From Chromatiaceae bacterium (GTDB lineage: Bacteria; Pseudomonadota; Gammaproteobacteria; Chromatiales; Chromatiaceae), in contig JACKMT010000005.1 in the NCBI GenBank assembly GCA_024235255.1, forward strand, positions 1 to 64,000: a stretch of DNA of 64,000 nt. The letters are read 5' to 3'. A model generated the notes under the pieces. That model saw only the letters and a program-made list of their open reading frames with translations, did not search any database and was not told the origin of the DNA. The position numbers and the translations under genes are program-made. Shown one piece after another: positions 1-9,472 of the stretch (its first letter is position 1; each line of letters starts with the position of its first letter).

Positions 1-825
1 GCTGAAGGGATCCTTCACGATTTCGAGGGCTGGGTGGTCTTTATGGTATCCCTCTCGGTTCTGTTTTCCGAGATGTGGATGCTCAATAAGATCGGATCGC
101 CACGGAAATCTTTCAGTGACGCATTTTTTATCGAACTTCCGGGAACATTGGCGCCTGGAGCTCAGATCAAGCTGCCTGCTCTCTCAGCGCCCTATGCTGC
201 GGCTCTGATATTGGTGGTTTGTACGGCAGTGCTGGTTTCGGTATTACCGAATCGGGAAGAGCTTATCCCTGACCGCCAGGCCTTCGCCGATTATCCAACA
301 AGTTTGGGTGAATGGCAGGGGCGGATTGGCTCACTAGATGCTGTTACCTTGGCCGCGTTGCAGCTCGACGACTATATCATGGCTGACTTCTATCGACCGG
401 ATACACAGCCTGTCAATTTATATGCCGCCTACTATGCATCACAGCGCAAAGGTGCTTCGGTTCACTCACCGCGCACTTGCATTCCTGGAGGTGGCTGGGA
501 GATATCCTCGCTGTCGCAGCACACTGTCGCTGGTGTAGTGATCAACGGCCAACCGCTTCGGGTAAATCGTGTGGAGATCAGGAAAGGAGCCTACCGGCAG
601 CTGGTCTACTATTGGTTTCAGCAGCGAGGCCGAGTAATCACCAATGAGTACCTGCTCAAATGGTACCTGTTCCAGGATTCGATTACTCTCCGGCGCACCG
701 ACGGTTCTCTGGTGAGACTGACTACTCCTGTCCCGGAAGGGACTGATATTGTGGAGGCTGAATCACGGCTGGATGACTTTGCCAGGCTCAGTATCGGCCA
801 GCTTGAAGCCTATATTCCCAATTAG
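1..825 (+). CDS. xrtA: Exosortase A-EpsI fusion, C-terminal part (cut by window edge)
   Basis: The reading frame is open from base 1, so the gene begins outside the window. The first visible residues (AEGILHDFEGWVVF) match the conserved last segment of exosortases, which carries the third catalytic-site residue, a His. After one more membrane helix (about residues 60-80 of the visible part) comes an EpsI domain with the diagnostic SPRTCIPGGGWEI stretch. Exosortases are inner-membrane cysteine transpeptidase-like enzymes that process and anchor PEP-CTERM proteins; a fused EpsI domain is common in the XrtA class. The neighbours (WecA-like transferase, PrsT, a PEP-CTERM protein, an ATPase) confirm an exopolysaccharide/PEP-CTERM locus. 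An internal ATG at 34 is not the true start. Function is assigned from family knowledge; catalytic Cys and Arg are not visible here. Confidence 0.88.
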   Translation, partial: AEGILHDFEGWVVFMVSLSVLFSEMWMLNKIGSPRKSFSDAFFIELPGTLAPGAQIKLPALSAPYAAALILVVCTAVLVSVLPNREELIPDRQAFADYPTSLGEWQGRIGSLDAVTLAALQLDDYIMADFYRPDTQPVNLYAAYYASQRKGASVHSPRTCIPGGGWEISSLSQHTVAGVVINGQPLRVNRVEIRKGAYRQLVYYWFQQRGRVITNEYLLKWYLFQDSITLRRTDGSLVRLTTPVPEGTDIVEAESRLDDFARLSIGQLEAYIPN

Positions 826-1034
826 TTTGTCGGATTTCGGGACTCAGCCTACTAAATTGGTGGAAAATGTCCTACTCTCGACAGCCTGACAACCAAATGG
901 TTTACCCTGCTGCATGCAGGTGGAGAATCAACTGGTGTTGCTCGAAAATCTAAGCATTTATTTGAAATAGATTATTGAATTGTAGATAGCTGTGGGAATT
1001 AAACTCACAGCGATTACAGTATATAAATACAGGG

Positions 1035-2648
1035 ATGATCGCTTTTTACGTCTCCATTTTGTCACTTGCTTTGACCACCGTGGCGGTGCCCTATCTTGCA
1101 CGTTGGTCTGGAGCGCTGGGGTTGTTGGACCAGCCTGGGGAGCGCAAGATTCATCAGGATCCGATTCCTAGGGTGGGTGGTATCGCTATTGCTGCGGGCA
1201 CTCTGGTTTCATTGGCTGTGTGGTTGCCGTTTACGGATCTGGTTTCTGGTTACCTGATTGGTGCTCTGATCATCATGTTGTTTGGGGTGGCAGATGATAT
1301 TTCCAATCTCGACTATCGGCTGAAGTTTTTTGGCCAGATCATTGCGGCACTGGTGTTTATCTATGTCAGCGGCATCTGGTTGACCCGCCCTATTTTTGAA
1401 ATCTATAGCGTGGTGCCGGTTTGGTTTGGACTACCGCTGACGATTTTCTGGATAATCGGTGTTACCAATGCGATTAATCTGTGCGATGGTATGGATGGAC
1501 TCGCCGGCGGTTCCAGTTTGCTCGCGTCTGTTGCATTGGGCTATCTAGCCTTTAGTTGTGATGATAAACTGACTGCATTGCTCGCCCTTGCCATTATCGC
1601 AGCAGTGGCGGGTTTTCTCCGCTACAATACCTTTCCAGCCCGCGTTTTTATGGGCGACACAGGCAGCCAGTTTCTCGGTTTTAGCGTGGCTGTGCTCAGC
1701 CTTATCCTGATCGAAAGCTCGAATCGTGCTATCAGTCCGTTGGTTCCATTGCTGATCCTGGGTTTGCCGGTCTCTGACACGCTGTTTGTAATCTATAAAC
1801 GTGTTCATGCCGGTGGTTCACCGTTCCGTCCGGATCGCCGCCATCTGCATCATCGTCTCCTTGATCTTGGACTCAACCAGTATGAAGCTGTATTAGTAAT
1901 ATACACTCTGCAGATTATCTTGGTTCTGTCAGCCTGGTTTCTGCGTTATTCACTGGATATTGTCCTGTTGGGCTTTTTACTGATGTTTAACGCCGTGCTC
2001 TACTGGGGCGTCAGTTATTGGGCTGTTCATGAGACACACGCCAGGTCAGCGCTGATGAAGGCCAGTCTGATGGATCAAGTGGTATCCCATTTCAAGGCAA
2101 CCAATTTGTTCAAGAGGACAGGGCAGGGCACGGTTTTATACGGACTGACCTTGATGTTCCTCTTCGTCACTCTTAAAGTTCCGGGTGTACCGCCCGATAT
2201 CGGCTGGCTCGGGCTGATGCTTGGTATATCGCTGCTGCTTGGGCTTTTCATGCGCTCCATCCCGTTGCTGGCAGTGGAACGTCTATCTGCTTTTGTATTG
2301 TCGATTAGTGCAGTGTATCTGGTGAATGAAACCGGGCTCCTTGGTAATGGGGTTGTTTACACCTATTTTGGCATGCTGGCGTTTGGGATCTCACTCTGGT
2401 TGCGTTTCGGCAGCAGCAGTTTCCAGGTCAACTCACTCGATGTGCTGATTATCCTGATAGTGATTGCTGTACCCAACATGCCATTCATAAAAGACACCGG
2501 CCTTGGTGCTGTATTTGTTCAAACATTGGTGCTGTTTTATGCTTGTGAGCTGGTGCTCTCTCAAAATGTTGGGGAACGAATTTTGCGGGCTGGACTGCTG
2601 ATTTCTCTGATAGTTCTGGCTTTTCGAGGAATTGTGTTTCCGCTTTGA
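1035..2648 (+). CDS. WecA/TagO/MraY-family undecaprenyl-phosphate sugar-1-phosphate transferase with C-terminal membrane extension
   Basis: This is a polytopic membrane protein of 537 residues. The first 320 or so carry the glycosyltransferase-4 signatures: VADDISNLDYRLKFFGQ, NAINLCDGMDGLAGG, FMGDTGSQFLG and the cytoplasmic HLHHRLLDLG His motif. These enzymes move a HexNAc-1-phosphate from UDP-sugar to undecaprenyl phosphate, the first step of repeat-unit assembly. Its place between xrtA-epsI and prsT points to the exopolysaccharide of the PEP-CTERM locus rather than peptidoglycan. Normal family members have about 340-380 residues; here about 200 more (residues 340-537) form several further hydrophobic helices with no motif I recognise. 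The ATG at 1035 follows a weak AGGG. The upstream 209 bp holds no gene. Confidence 0.85.
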   Translation: MIAFYVSILSLALTTVAVPYLARWSGALGLLDQPGERKIHQDPIPRVGGIAIAAGTLVSLAVWLPFTDLVSGYLIGALIIMLFGVADDISNLDYRLKFFGQIIAALVFIYVSGIWLTRPIFEIYSVVPVWFGLPLTIFWIIGVTNAINLCDGMDGLAGGSSLLASVALGYLAFSCDDKLTALLALAIIAAVAGFLRYNTFPARVFMGDTGSQFLGFSVAVLSLILIESSNRAISPLVPLLILGLPVSDTLFVIYKRVHAGGSPFRPDRRHLHHRLLDLGLNQYEAVLVIYTLQIILVLSAWFLRYSLDIVLLGFLLMFNAVLYWGVSYWAVHETHARSALMKASLMDQVVSHFKATNLFKRTGQGTVLYGLTLMFLFVTLKVPGVPPDIGWLGLMLGISLLLGLFMRSIPLLAVERLSAFVLSISAVYLVNETGLLGNGVVYTYFGMLAFGISLWLRFGSSSFQVNSLDVLIILIVIAVPNMPFIKDTGLGAVFVQTLVLFYACELVLSQNVGERILRAGLLISLIVLAFRGIVFPL

Positions 2649-2726
2649 GAGTAACGATTGGTCACAGCCCCGACTTTAAGTTTATTTCACATCATAATCT
2701 GGAAAAATAAAAAATAGGGATTCATC

Positions 2727-5135
2727 ATGAAGCGTCTATTGGGTAACTGGGTGTTTGCTGGTCTGTTCGCGGCGGTTGGAATATTCGGGTTGAGCGGATG
2801 CGATGATTTCGAGCAGCGTAAAACATCTTATCTTGAAAAAGGAAAGGAGTTTTTCGACGCTGGTGAGTATGATCGTGCATGGCTTGAATTGAAGAACGTA
2901 CTCCAGATCGATGAGAAACATGCCGAGTCCTGGTATTTGCTCGGGAGAATAAAGGAACGGGCCAGTGAACTCCCCAAAGCGCTGGCAAATTACACCCGGG
3001 CGGTGGAGCTTGACGCCAACCTTGTCGATGCGCGGATTCATAAGGCCCGAATCCTGATTGCCGCAAAGAGGTTGGATGTGGCACAGGAGGATGTTGATAT
3101 CGCTCTGCAGCAAGCGCCTAGAAATCCAGATGCTCTGGTCAATCGGGGCATGTTGAGGCTACAGCGCGAAGACAAGAAAAGTGCGGAGGAAGATGCCAGG
3201 GCAGCACTCCTGCTCGACCGGGCCAATGTTGGTGCAATCGTATTACTGGCAGGGATACTGGAGGAGCGCAACGATCTCTCTGAAGCAGTTGCTTTGCTCC
3301 GAAAAGGTATCGAACTCAATCCCAATGATCTGGCACTTAAACTCATGCTGGTAAGAGTGTACGACACTTCCAAGAATACAGACGGGGTGATCGAGGTGTT
3401 GAGACAGCTGGTTAAACAGTGGCCGAAGGAGAACGCCTTTCCGTTACAGTTGGCCAACGTTTACCTGAAAATAGCTCGCGCCAAGGACGCCGAGGAGGTT
3501 TTGCGCGATGCCATTACGGTAGAGCCGGACGATATTGAACGGCAGAAAGTGCTGCTTCGGTTTCTCGTTCAGGCTGAAGGCATCGATAGTGGCCGAAAGG
3601 AACTGGAGAACCTTAAAAAGCGCCAACCCGAGTTAATGGAGCTGCGTTTTATCGAGGCCGAGATGCAGCGTGCCGCCAAGGAGAATGCCGGGGCCGAAGA
3701 GACTTACCGCCAGATTATCGATAAATCGACTGGCAAGGGTATGGACGCGATCCGTGCACGTAATGCGCTGGCATCCATGATGATCATGACCGAAAGAAAG
3801 GATGAGGCGAAGGCGCTGGTCAAGTTAGTGCTGGATGAGGCTCCCGGGAATGCGGATGCGCTCCAGATGCGCGCCGTGCTTGCTGTAGCCGATCAGAATG
3901 TCGAGCAGGCCATTGCCGATCTGCGCAGGGTGCTGCGGGATTATCCCGAGCGTCTCAGTGCTCAGCATCTGCTTGGCCAGGCCCATGCAGTACGTGAAGA
4001 GTATGACTTGGCCGAAGAGGCGTTTTTACGTGCCATCGAACTGAATCCTAATGATCCGGTTGCTTATCTGCAATTGTCCGAGGTACGGGTACGCATCGGC
4101 GACAGCCAGGGTGCATTGACGGTGTTGGATCAACTTCTGGAAAAGATACCGGAAAACGCAGCTGCTCAGCTCGCAATTGCTCGGATAAGATTCTCTGCTC
4201 AAGACTGGGGTGCGCTGGCGGAGACTGCGCAGCGCATACGTGAAACCCGCCCCGACCATCCGTTGGGATATTACCTTGCCGGTAGCGCGTTGCAGCGGCA
4301 GGGACAGCACGAGGAGGCAATAACCGCATTCGAGAAAGCCTTGGAGATTCGGCCTGATGCGGTCGAACCTTTGGTGGCGCTGGCCAGAAGCCAGATGGCG
4401 TTATCCAACTCGCCAGCAGCAGAGCGGCGTGTGCGGCAGGTACTGGAACGCAGCCCGAACAGCCTGGTTGCGATAAATCTGCTCGGAGATATCCAGGTCT
4501 CTGCAGGAAATACAAAAGGGGCGATCGAAACTTACGAAGAGGCTGCACGCTTTCACCCCAAATCCCCGCGCGCTTATGAGCGATTGGCTGAGCTTTATTT
4601 TAGCGCGGGTGACCTTACGGCGGCCCGCCAGGTTCTCGAGCGTGGTGTCGAACATACCGCTCGTAATGGATTTTTACTCTTCCGGCTGGCAGGTGCACTG
4701 CAGTTGTCGGGTGAAAAAGCATTGGCGATTGCGGCCTATGAAGATGTGGTAGCAAGATACCCAAATGCCCATGTTCCGGCGAATAATCTGGCACTGCTTC
4801 TCGTTGAAGAACCTAGCGACCCGGCCGCAGTGAATCGTGCTTTGGAGTTGGTTAGCCAGTTTAAAGACACAAAGGACCCAGCATTACTTGATACCCTGGG
4901 GTGGGTACACCATAAGCATGGCGACGATATCAAGGCATTGCCCTATCTCGAGGAGGCGGTCTCTTTAAATCCGGAGATTGCTGAACATCGCTACCATCTC
5001 GGCATCGTATACCAAGCACTTGGACGAGCCGGCGAGGCTAAACAGGAGCTAAATCAGGCCATGACAGAGAGTAAAAATGCCCCCTGGGTAGAGCAAGCGC
5101 GTCTGGCACTCGAGGCACTGAATCGGAATTCCTAG
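2727..5135 (+). CDS. prsT: PEP-CTERM system TPR-repeat lipoprotein PrsT
   Basis: The 802-residue protein begins with a lipoprotein signal ending LSGCDD, so Cys25 or so should be lipidated. The rest is almost entirely tetratricopeptide repeats (many A-x-LLG-x-A, LNPNDP, ALEIRPDA and similar helix-turn-helix units). This architecture beside an exosortase is the PEP-CTERM TPR lipoprotein family, thought to act in export or assembly of the linked exopolysaccharide. The start ATG has AGGGA a few bases upstream. It follows the WecA-like gene by 78 bp in the same direction and is probably co-transcribed; a hairpin at 5176-5203 may end the transcript. The exact biochemical role of the family is not known. 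Confidence 0.9.
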   Translation: MKRLLGNWVFAGLFAAVGIFGLSGCDDFEQRKTSYLEKGKEFFDAGEYDRAWLELKNVLQIDEKHAESWYLLGRIKERASELPKALANYTRAVELDANLVDARIHKARILIAAKRLDVAQEDVDIALQQAPRNPDALVNRGMLRLQREDKKSAEEDARAALLLDRANVGAIVLLAGILEERNDLSEAVALLRKGIELNPNDLALKLMLVRVYDTSKNTDGVIEVLRQLVKQWPKENAFPLQLANVYLKIARAKDAEEVLRDAITVEPDDIERQKVLLRFLVQAEGIDSGRKELENLKKRQPELMELRFIEAEMQRAAKENAGAEETYRQIIDKSTGKGMDAIRARNALASMMIMTERKDEAKALVKLVLDEAPGNADALQMRAVLAVADQNVEQAIADLRRVLRDYPERLSAQHLLGQAHAVREEYDLAEEAFLRAIELNPNDPVAYLQLSEVRVRIGDSQGALTVLDQLLEKIPENAAAQLAIARIRFSAQDWGALAETAQRIRETRPDHPLGYYLAGSALQRQGQHEEAITAFEKALEIRPDAVEPLVALARSQMALSNSPAAERRVRQVLERSPNSLVAINLLGDIQVSAGNTKGAIETYEEAARFHPKSPRAYERLAELYFSAGDLTAARQVLERGVEHTARNGFLLFRLAGALQLSGEKALAIAAYEDVVARYPNAHVPANNLALLLVEEPSDPAAVNRALELVSQFKDTKDPALLDTLGWVHHKHGDDIKALPYLEEAVSLNPEIAEHRYHLGIVYQALGRAGEAKQELNQAMTESKNAPWVEQARLALEALNRNS

Positions 5136-5175
5136 GCTAATCAATGGGACTATCTGGTTCGGGTTTTCTTTCCTG

Positions 5176-5203
5176 GGGAGGCAGTATTTTCCTTACTGCT
5201 CCC
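5176..5203 (+). terminator. Hairpin downstream of prsT
   Basis: GGGAG-CAGTA (with one bulged G) pairs with TACTG-CTCCC across a 7-nt T-rich loop, 40 bp after the prsT stop. No strong T-run follows, so efficiency as an intrinsic terminator is uncertain. Confidence 0.45.
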
Positions 5204-6058
5204 TTCTACAACCACTGTTTCACTAAGCTGTTGACGGAAAAGTATGACAAGTGAACGTTTCATGCATCGTGTATTCCATCAGTCTGGCTGCAGTTCTCCC
5301 GGAGACAGAGAAGCTTGTGATGTTCTGAGAATTCTAAGCCGGTTAGACATATCCTCCGTAATACCTCGGCAAAACTTCTAAATTTTTTGAAAATCCGTCC
5401 TAACTGACGCCTATGGCGGCCAGAACAGAAGTGTCGATCAACTACCCACCCACCAGCGACATTTGAACAATCGCTTCCTCTATCGAGATAGCTCTGCACC
5501 GAATGCTGCAATCACTGTGCTTTGTTCACCCCACCTGCTTTTTCAACCAGCAAGGCGTTCAGGATCTCATCAAATCTACTCCTGACGATTTCAGCCTAAT
5601 CGCTGGATCTCTCTCATATTAATCCGTACAATTCTATCAATTAAACAGAGAATATCGATTCTTAATGTCCGCTAGCTAAAGTGCTGCAGATACTCATGCA
5701 TCGCTGAAGTCAGGACTTCCTCGAACAAGATGAATGCCATGTGCGATGCGCCTTCTGAATCCGTGGGAGAGTAACTATGCTACTGCTCGCATCGCTTCGT
5801 CCCTTAGAGAATGGAGTACTCAATAGAGTTGGATTGGCTCAATAAAGTGTCAAAATATTTTACATATTCTACGCGTCACGCATTTGGGTAAATCTATAAC
5901 CTCATGTTTATAAACATATAAATACTAATGGTATGAAATTAGCATGGATTTGTCTGTAATGGTTTTTCGGGTGTCCAGATTTTGGTCTTGTTTGGGCTGG
6001 TATTAACAGATCTAATTAACACAAGTAGTCGAGATAAGTACAACAAGGAGAAACAACA
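5204..6058. other. Long AT-rich gene-free region upstream of a PEP-CTERM gene
   Basis: About 850 bp without a convincing gene. Short open frames in it have no recognisable domain, no good ribosome binding site and atypical composition. It holds the leader of the PEP-CTERM gene at 6059, including a weak sigma-54-like GG-N10-GC at 5984-5997, and otherwise nothing I can identify. Confidence 0.5.
5984..5997 (+). promoter_or_regulatory. Weak sigma-54 (-24/-12) promoter candidate for the PEP-CTERM gene
   Basis: A TGG and a downstream GC are spaced exactly GG-N10-GC (GG at 5984-5985, GC at 5996-5997), about 60 bp before the ATG at 6059. The -12 side reads GGGC instead of TTGC, so the match is partial. 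PEP-CTERM genes are known in some bacteria to be controlled by the PrsK/PrsR two-component pair through sigma-54; neither regulator lies in this window. Confidence 0.25.
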
Positions 6059-6940
6059 ATGACATACAAGAAGTATATAGGGGCTACGGCTCTGCTTTTA
6101 GCGAACTTGGCAGTGTCTGGAGGGGCATATGCATCGGAGGTATGGGTTGGGACCGCCGACTATACGGCGGCACCTGGTAGCGATGGCTTTGAGGACGTGG
6201 TGGGGCCGTTTGACACCTTTGAGTTTTCACTCGGCGTTAACCTGTTAAAAATCACTGGCTCAACAGTTACAGGCTACTTCCAGTCGTATCTTACTGATCA
6301 CAAGCTGAGCGGTGTCGGCATAACTAATGATAGTGGTCTGTCACAAACAGGCGCACCACTACCTATAACAGGCGGCGGTTATGAAGTGACTGTTTGGGCT
6401 GAATACACTGGCGAAATAACATCGGGCACTCCAGGGGGGGCGGTTACCTTTACCATCACTGGAGGTACGATGGGGTTGGATTTTGATACCTCGCCTGACT
6501 ATAGCTTTACTTCAGATACAGGATTCAAGAATGGGACAAACGGGGCGGATGGGGCAACTATTCTTACGGGCACTGTGGCGGCAGGGTCTACAGGCAGCGT
6601 AGATGCAACCGGGTTCGGTAGTTCTAAGATTCAACTTGTAATTGGAGCAGCTAGCTACGATCCGGCTGTTTTTGAACCGGATACGATACAAGCTGGCACA
6701 GGAAAATTTGTCTTGGACATTCTAGCCGGTGAACTAGGGAGTGTTGGATCTGTGTTAGGCGAATCAGCAACAGCTGGAGCAGGAGAAATCAAGGTCCTCC
6801 AGTCTGCTGATGGTTACTTGACTCTTGCTACTCCTATTCCAGCTGCGTTATGGCTCTTTGGTTCTGGCCTCGCAGGTATTGCCATGGTAAGCAGACGTAG
6901 ACGAGAAACCGAAGAAGCATCCAGTGGGGTACTCGTTTAA
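6059..6940 (+). CDS. PEP-CTERM sorting-domain protein (exosortase substrate)
   Basis: The 293-residue secreted protein has an N-terminal signal peptide (residues 1-25, ending GGAYAS) and a Thr/Gly/Ser-rich, cysteine-free body. The C-terminal tripartite sorting signal is TPIPAALWLFGSGLAGIAM followed by RRRR. The tail is the classic PEP-CTERM variant with PIPAA, which exosortase A is expected to recognise and cleave. The body has no domain I recognise. A strong AAGGAG lies 8 bp before the ATG. It sits between prsT and the ATPase gene, and a perfect 12-bp hairpin follows it, so it is probably its own transcription unit. Likely role: surface or matrix protein exported with the exopolysaccharide (inference). 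Confidence 0.85.
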   Translation: MTYKKYIGATALLLANLAVSGGAYASEVWVGTADYTAAPGSDGFEDVVGPFDTFEFSLGVNLLKITGSTVTGYFQSYLTDHKLSGVGITNDSGLSQTGAPLPITGGGYEVTVWAEYTGEITSGTPGGAVTFTITGGTMGLDFDTSPDYSFTSDTGFKNGTNGADGATILTGTVAAGSTGSVDATGFGSSKIQLVIGAASYDPAVFEPDTIQAGTGKFVLDILAGELGSVGSVLGESATAGAGEIKVLQSADGYLTLATPIPAALWLFGSGLAGIAMVSRRRRETEEASSGVLV

Positions 6941-6984
6941 CTTGAGAAGGGTTCGTAGTCACTAAACACATTACTTTGCATTAA

Positions 6985-7012
6985 ACAGGAGGTGGGGTAA
7001 CCCACCTCCTGT
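6985..7012 (+). terminator. Strong hairpin terminator after the PEP-CTERM gene
   Basis: ACAGGAGGTGGG and CCCACCTCCTGT form a perfect 12-bp stem around the tetraloop GTAA, 45 bp after the stop codon. The downstream side is GGTTTGT, only moderately T-rich. Confidence 0.65.
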
Positions 7013-7642
7013 GGTTTGTAAAATTAGGATCAAGCGGGCATCAAGCCGGATATCGGTGAGATCAAAAGCTGACGCTTGGTGTTCCAGTGAATAGTGTCTA
7101 TTTTTCACATCAGTTGATGACATGTTCAACCACTCAATGGCATTCGTCATGTGGATGGCCATCTCAAGGAGGGTGGTCAAAGAACAGGCTCAAACGTTGT
7201 CGGTTGTTCTACTGCGATCCATCCTAATCCCTATCAATTGTTTGAGAAATCAGCCCTGCTAACCCCTTATCACCCTCGTTAACTCCCGGCAAACAACGGA
7301 ATCCGGATTGGTTAACACCCATTGCATAAAAATGGATGGGTCTCCACCACTCCATGCCAGTTAGGTTGAATACGATAGCGTTTTATGAGACATAGGCTGG
7401 CCGGGTTATAGTCACCCAAAAGGTTTGTAGACCCTATCGCTATTAACCTGGAAATCTACCGGAGGGGAATCCACCTCTTTTTCCACAGAGCTCTGACTGA
7501 ATCTTCCTCAGGCAACCGGATGGGGGAAATCGATGAATACTAAAGAATCACCAGTCGATTGCCGCTCTATTTCTCATGTAATATTAAAGTATTCTGGTTT
7601 CAATCATTTACAGTTTCGTGAATTCTGGAGTTTCCGACCAAG
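7013..7642. other. Gene-free region upstream of the ATPase gene
   Basis: About 630 bp with no supported gene. Short open frames on either strand lack ribosome binding sites and family features. A stretch near 7385-7430 slightly resembles the 3' part of a GEMM riboswitch but lacks the rest of the consensus. I see no repeat or RNA gene here. Confidence 0.5.
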
Positions 7643-8608
7643 ATGTACGAAAAACTATACGGATTCAAGGAACGGCCATTCTCCATGCTGCCGGATCCCT
7701 CTTTTCTCTATCTGGGGGAGAAACACAGCGCCGCCTTTGCCTTATTGGAATATGGTTTGATGAGCAAGGCGGGTTTTACGGTGATCACCGGTGAGGTGGG
7801 AAGCGGAAAAACAACACTGGTTCGCCATCTGCTCAACCAGACACACGACGATGTAACAGTCGGGCTGATAAGCAATACCCACGAGGACATGGGGCATTTG
7901 TTGAAGTGGGTGCTCCTGGCTTTCAACCAGAAGTACGACTATGACTGCCAGGTGGCATTATATGATGCATTCAGACGTTTTCTCATCGACCAGTATGCGA
8001 AATACCGCCATAGCGTTTTGATAATAGACGAGGCACAGAACCTCCAGCCGAAGGTGTTGGAAGAACTGCGTATGTTATCCAATATCAATGCGGATAAACA
8101 TTTGGTGCTGCAGTTAATCCTGGTCGGTCAGCCGCAGTTGCGCGAGCAACTGAACTCCCCGGATTTGTTGCAATTCCGGCAGAGAATTTCCGTGAGATAT
8201 CATCTCCCCGCACTCAGTGAGGACGACACCCTCGCATATATCCGGCACCGAATCCGCTGTGCCGGCTGCGAGAACGAGCTATTCACCAAGGGCGCCATCG
8301 ATATTATCTATCAGGCGAGCGAAGGTATCCCCAGGGCAATCAACTTGCTCTGCGACACAGCACTGGTATACGGCTACGCCAAAAAAAGACCTAGCATCGA
8401 CGCCGAGATAATCCAAGCCGTGTTGGCGGATATTGAGGAATCCATTAGCCCACAGAGACAGAACATGGCTATTGACCAGCAGGCCGCTGATGCTAAAGAG
8501 GCTGTGACATTGTCATCCAATGAATCCGTACCCAAGGTTTGCAAGCTAACCGAGTTTGATAAGGATGCCGCTAGACAGCTGTTCGGAAACACGCTGAAAA
8601 AGTACTGA
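7643..8608 (+). CDS. ExeA-like AAA+ secretion ATPase of the PEP-CTERM locus
   Basis: The 321-residue P-loop ATPase has Walker A GEVGSGKTT (about residues 50-58), Walker B VLIIDEAQ, and the N-terminal MYEKLYGFKERPF typical of the ExeA/GspA-like group found in PEP-CTERM loci (XrtA-associated ATPases). These soluble ATPases are thought to energise or regulate envelope export. The C-terminal 60 residues are low-complexity and variable. The start at 7643 matches the family N-terminus; an overlapping frame at 7533 is spurious. It lies 700 bp after the PEP-CTERM substrate and ends the locus; the next gene (IclR) is convergent. The specific partner is not known. Confidence 0.82.
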   Translation: MYEKLYGFKERPFSMLPDPSFLYLGEKHSAAFALLEYGLMSKAGFTVITGEVGSGKTTLVRHLLNQTHDDVTVGLISNTHEDMGHLLKWVLLAFNQKYDYDCQVALYDAFRRFLIDQYAKYRHSVLIIDEAQNLQPKVLEELRMLSNINADKHLVLQLILVGQPQLREQLNSPDLLQFRQRISVRYHLPALSEDDTLAYIRHRIRCAGCENELFTKGAIDIIYQASEGIPRAINLLCDTALVYGYAKKRPSIDAEIIQAVLADIEESISPQRQNMAIDQQAADAKEAVTLSSNESVPKVCKLTEFDKDAARQLFGNTLKKY

Positions 8609-8613
8609 GCTTG

Positions 8614-8639
8614 CATACTGCCAAAAATTTTACAGTATG
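8614..8639. terminator. Hairpin between convergent genes
   Basis: CATACTG and CAGTATG form a 7-bp stem around a 12-nt A/T loop, a few bases after the ATPase stop and before the end of the convergent IclR gene; it could serve either direction. Confidence 0.35.
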
Positions 8640-8689
8640 AAATAGCGCATTTATCGACCTCTCAGGTGGCGGGGGAAAGTTTTCCGGTA

Positions 8690-9472
8690 TCACTCATTAC
8701 CCGGACTGCTTTGACAATAAGCGGCCGCCATGGCACCTGCGGCGCGTTTCAGTGAGGGGATATACTGGCGCAGCTCAGCCAGCGGTTTGCGAACTTTGGG
8801 TGCGTGGACCGCGATGGTGAAGCAGACTTGGTTGCGCAGGTTGAATACCGGCACCGCGACGGCGACCACGCCGGCCAGCTGTTCCTCATCATCGATGCCG
8901 ACACCGTCATCAGCGATCCGTTTCAGCTCCTCGACCAGCAGTTCAGGGTCGGTGATGGTGCGATCTGTCTTGCGCTGCAGCGGCGCGGCATTGATCAGAC
9001 GGTGGCACTGCCTTGGCTCCATGTATGCCAGCAACAGCTTGCCGCTGGCTGTGCAGTGCAGCGGCAGTCGCGAGCCCAACGGCAGTTGAATGCGAAACGA
9101 CCGGTCAGTTTCGACTTGGTCAAAATAGACGATGCGATCGCCATCCAGCATGCTGCAGTTGCAGGTCTCTCCGATCTCATCCGACAGCGTCTGCAAAATG
9201 GCGTGACGCGGCGCTCCCAGCACCTGGTGCGAGACGACGCCGGCAACAAGCGCCTGGAGACGGAAACCCGGGATATATCGTCTGTTCACCGGTTCGCGCT
9301 GAATCAGTCCCTCCTCTTCGAGCTGCTGGAGGATGCGGTGTACCGAGGGTTTGGGCAGATTGAGCGCATCGATGAGCGCTGCTGCGGAGATCGGCCGCTG
9401 TGCCTGGACGATCTTCTCAATGACGGTGAATCCGCGCAGGATGGTGGGAAACGCGCTTTTCTGCTTCGGCAT
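8690..9472 (-). CDS. IclR-family transcriptional regulator
   Basis: The chosen start gives 260 residues. An N-terminal winged helix (residues 8-65, with ISAAALIDALNLPKPSVHRI as recognition region) is followed by an IclR effector-binding domain (LPLHCTASGKLLLAYM, GVGIDDEEQLAGVVAVAVPV). The ATG at 9472 is preferred over an upstream one at 9547 because GGAGGG lies 7-8 bp before it and the family N-terminus (PTILRGFTVIEKI) starts right after. The family binds small organic acids or aromatics and often represses catabolic genes. No catabolic operon adjoins it, so its ligand and target are unknown. A palindrome at 9574-9588 could be its operator. Confidence 0.88.
   Translation of the reverse strand: MPKQKSAFPTILRGFTVIEKIVQAQRPISAAALIDALNLPKPSVHRILQQLEEEGLIQREPVNRRYIPGFRLQALVAGVVSHQVLGAPRHAILQTLSDEIGETCNCSMLDGDRIVYFDQVETDRSFRIQLPLGSRLPLHCTASGKLLLAYMEPRQCHRLINAAPLQRKTDRTITDPELLVEELKRIADDGVGIDDEEQLAGVVAVAVPVFNLRNQVCFTIAVHAPKVRKPLAELRQYIPSLKRAAGAMAAAYCQSSPGNE

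Noticed and set aside
5260..5511. 83-codon open frame on the minus strand
   Set aside because: No ribosome site, no recognisable domain and an atypical composition within an AT-rich gap.
7385..7430. Possible GEMM (c-di-GMP) riboswitch upstream of the ATPase
   Set aside because: A GGCTGGCCGGGTT-like piece is present, but the conserved 5' half with GCAAA and the first stem is not.
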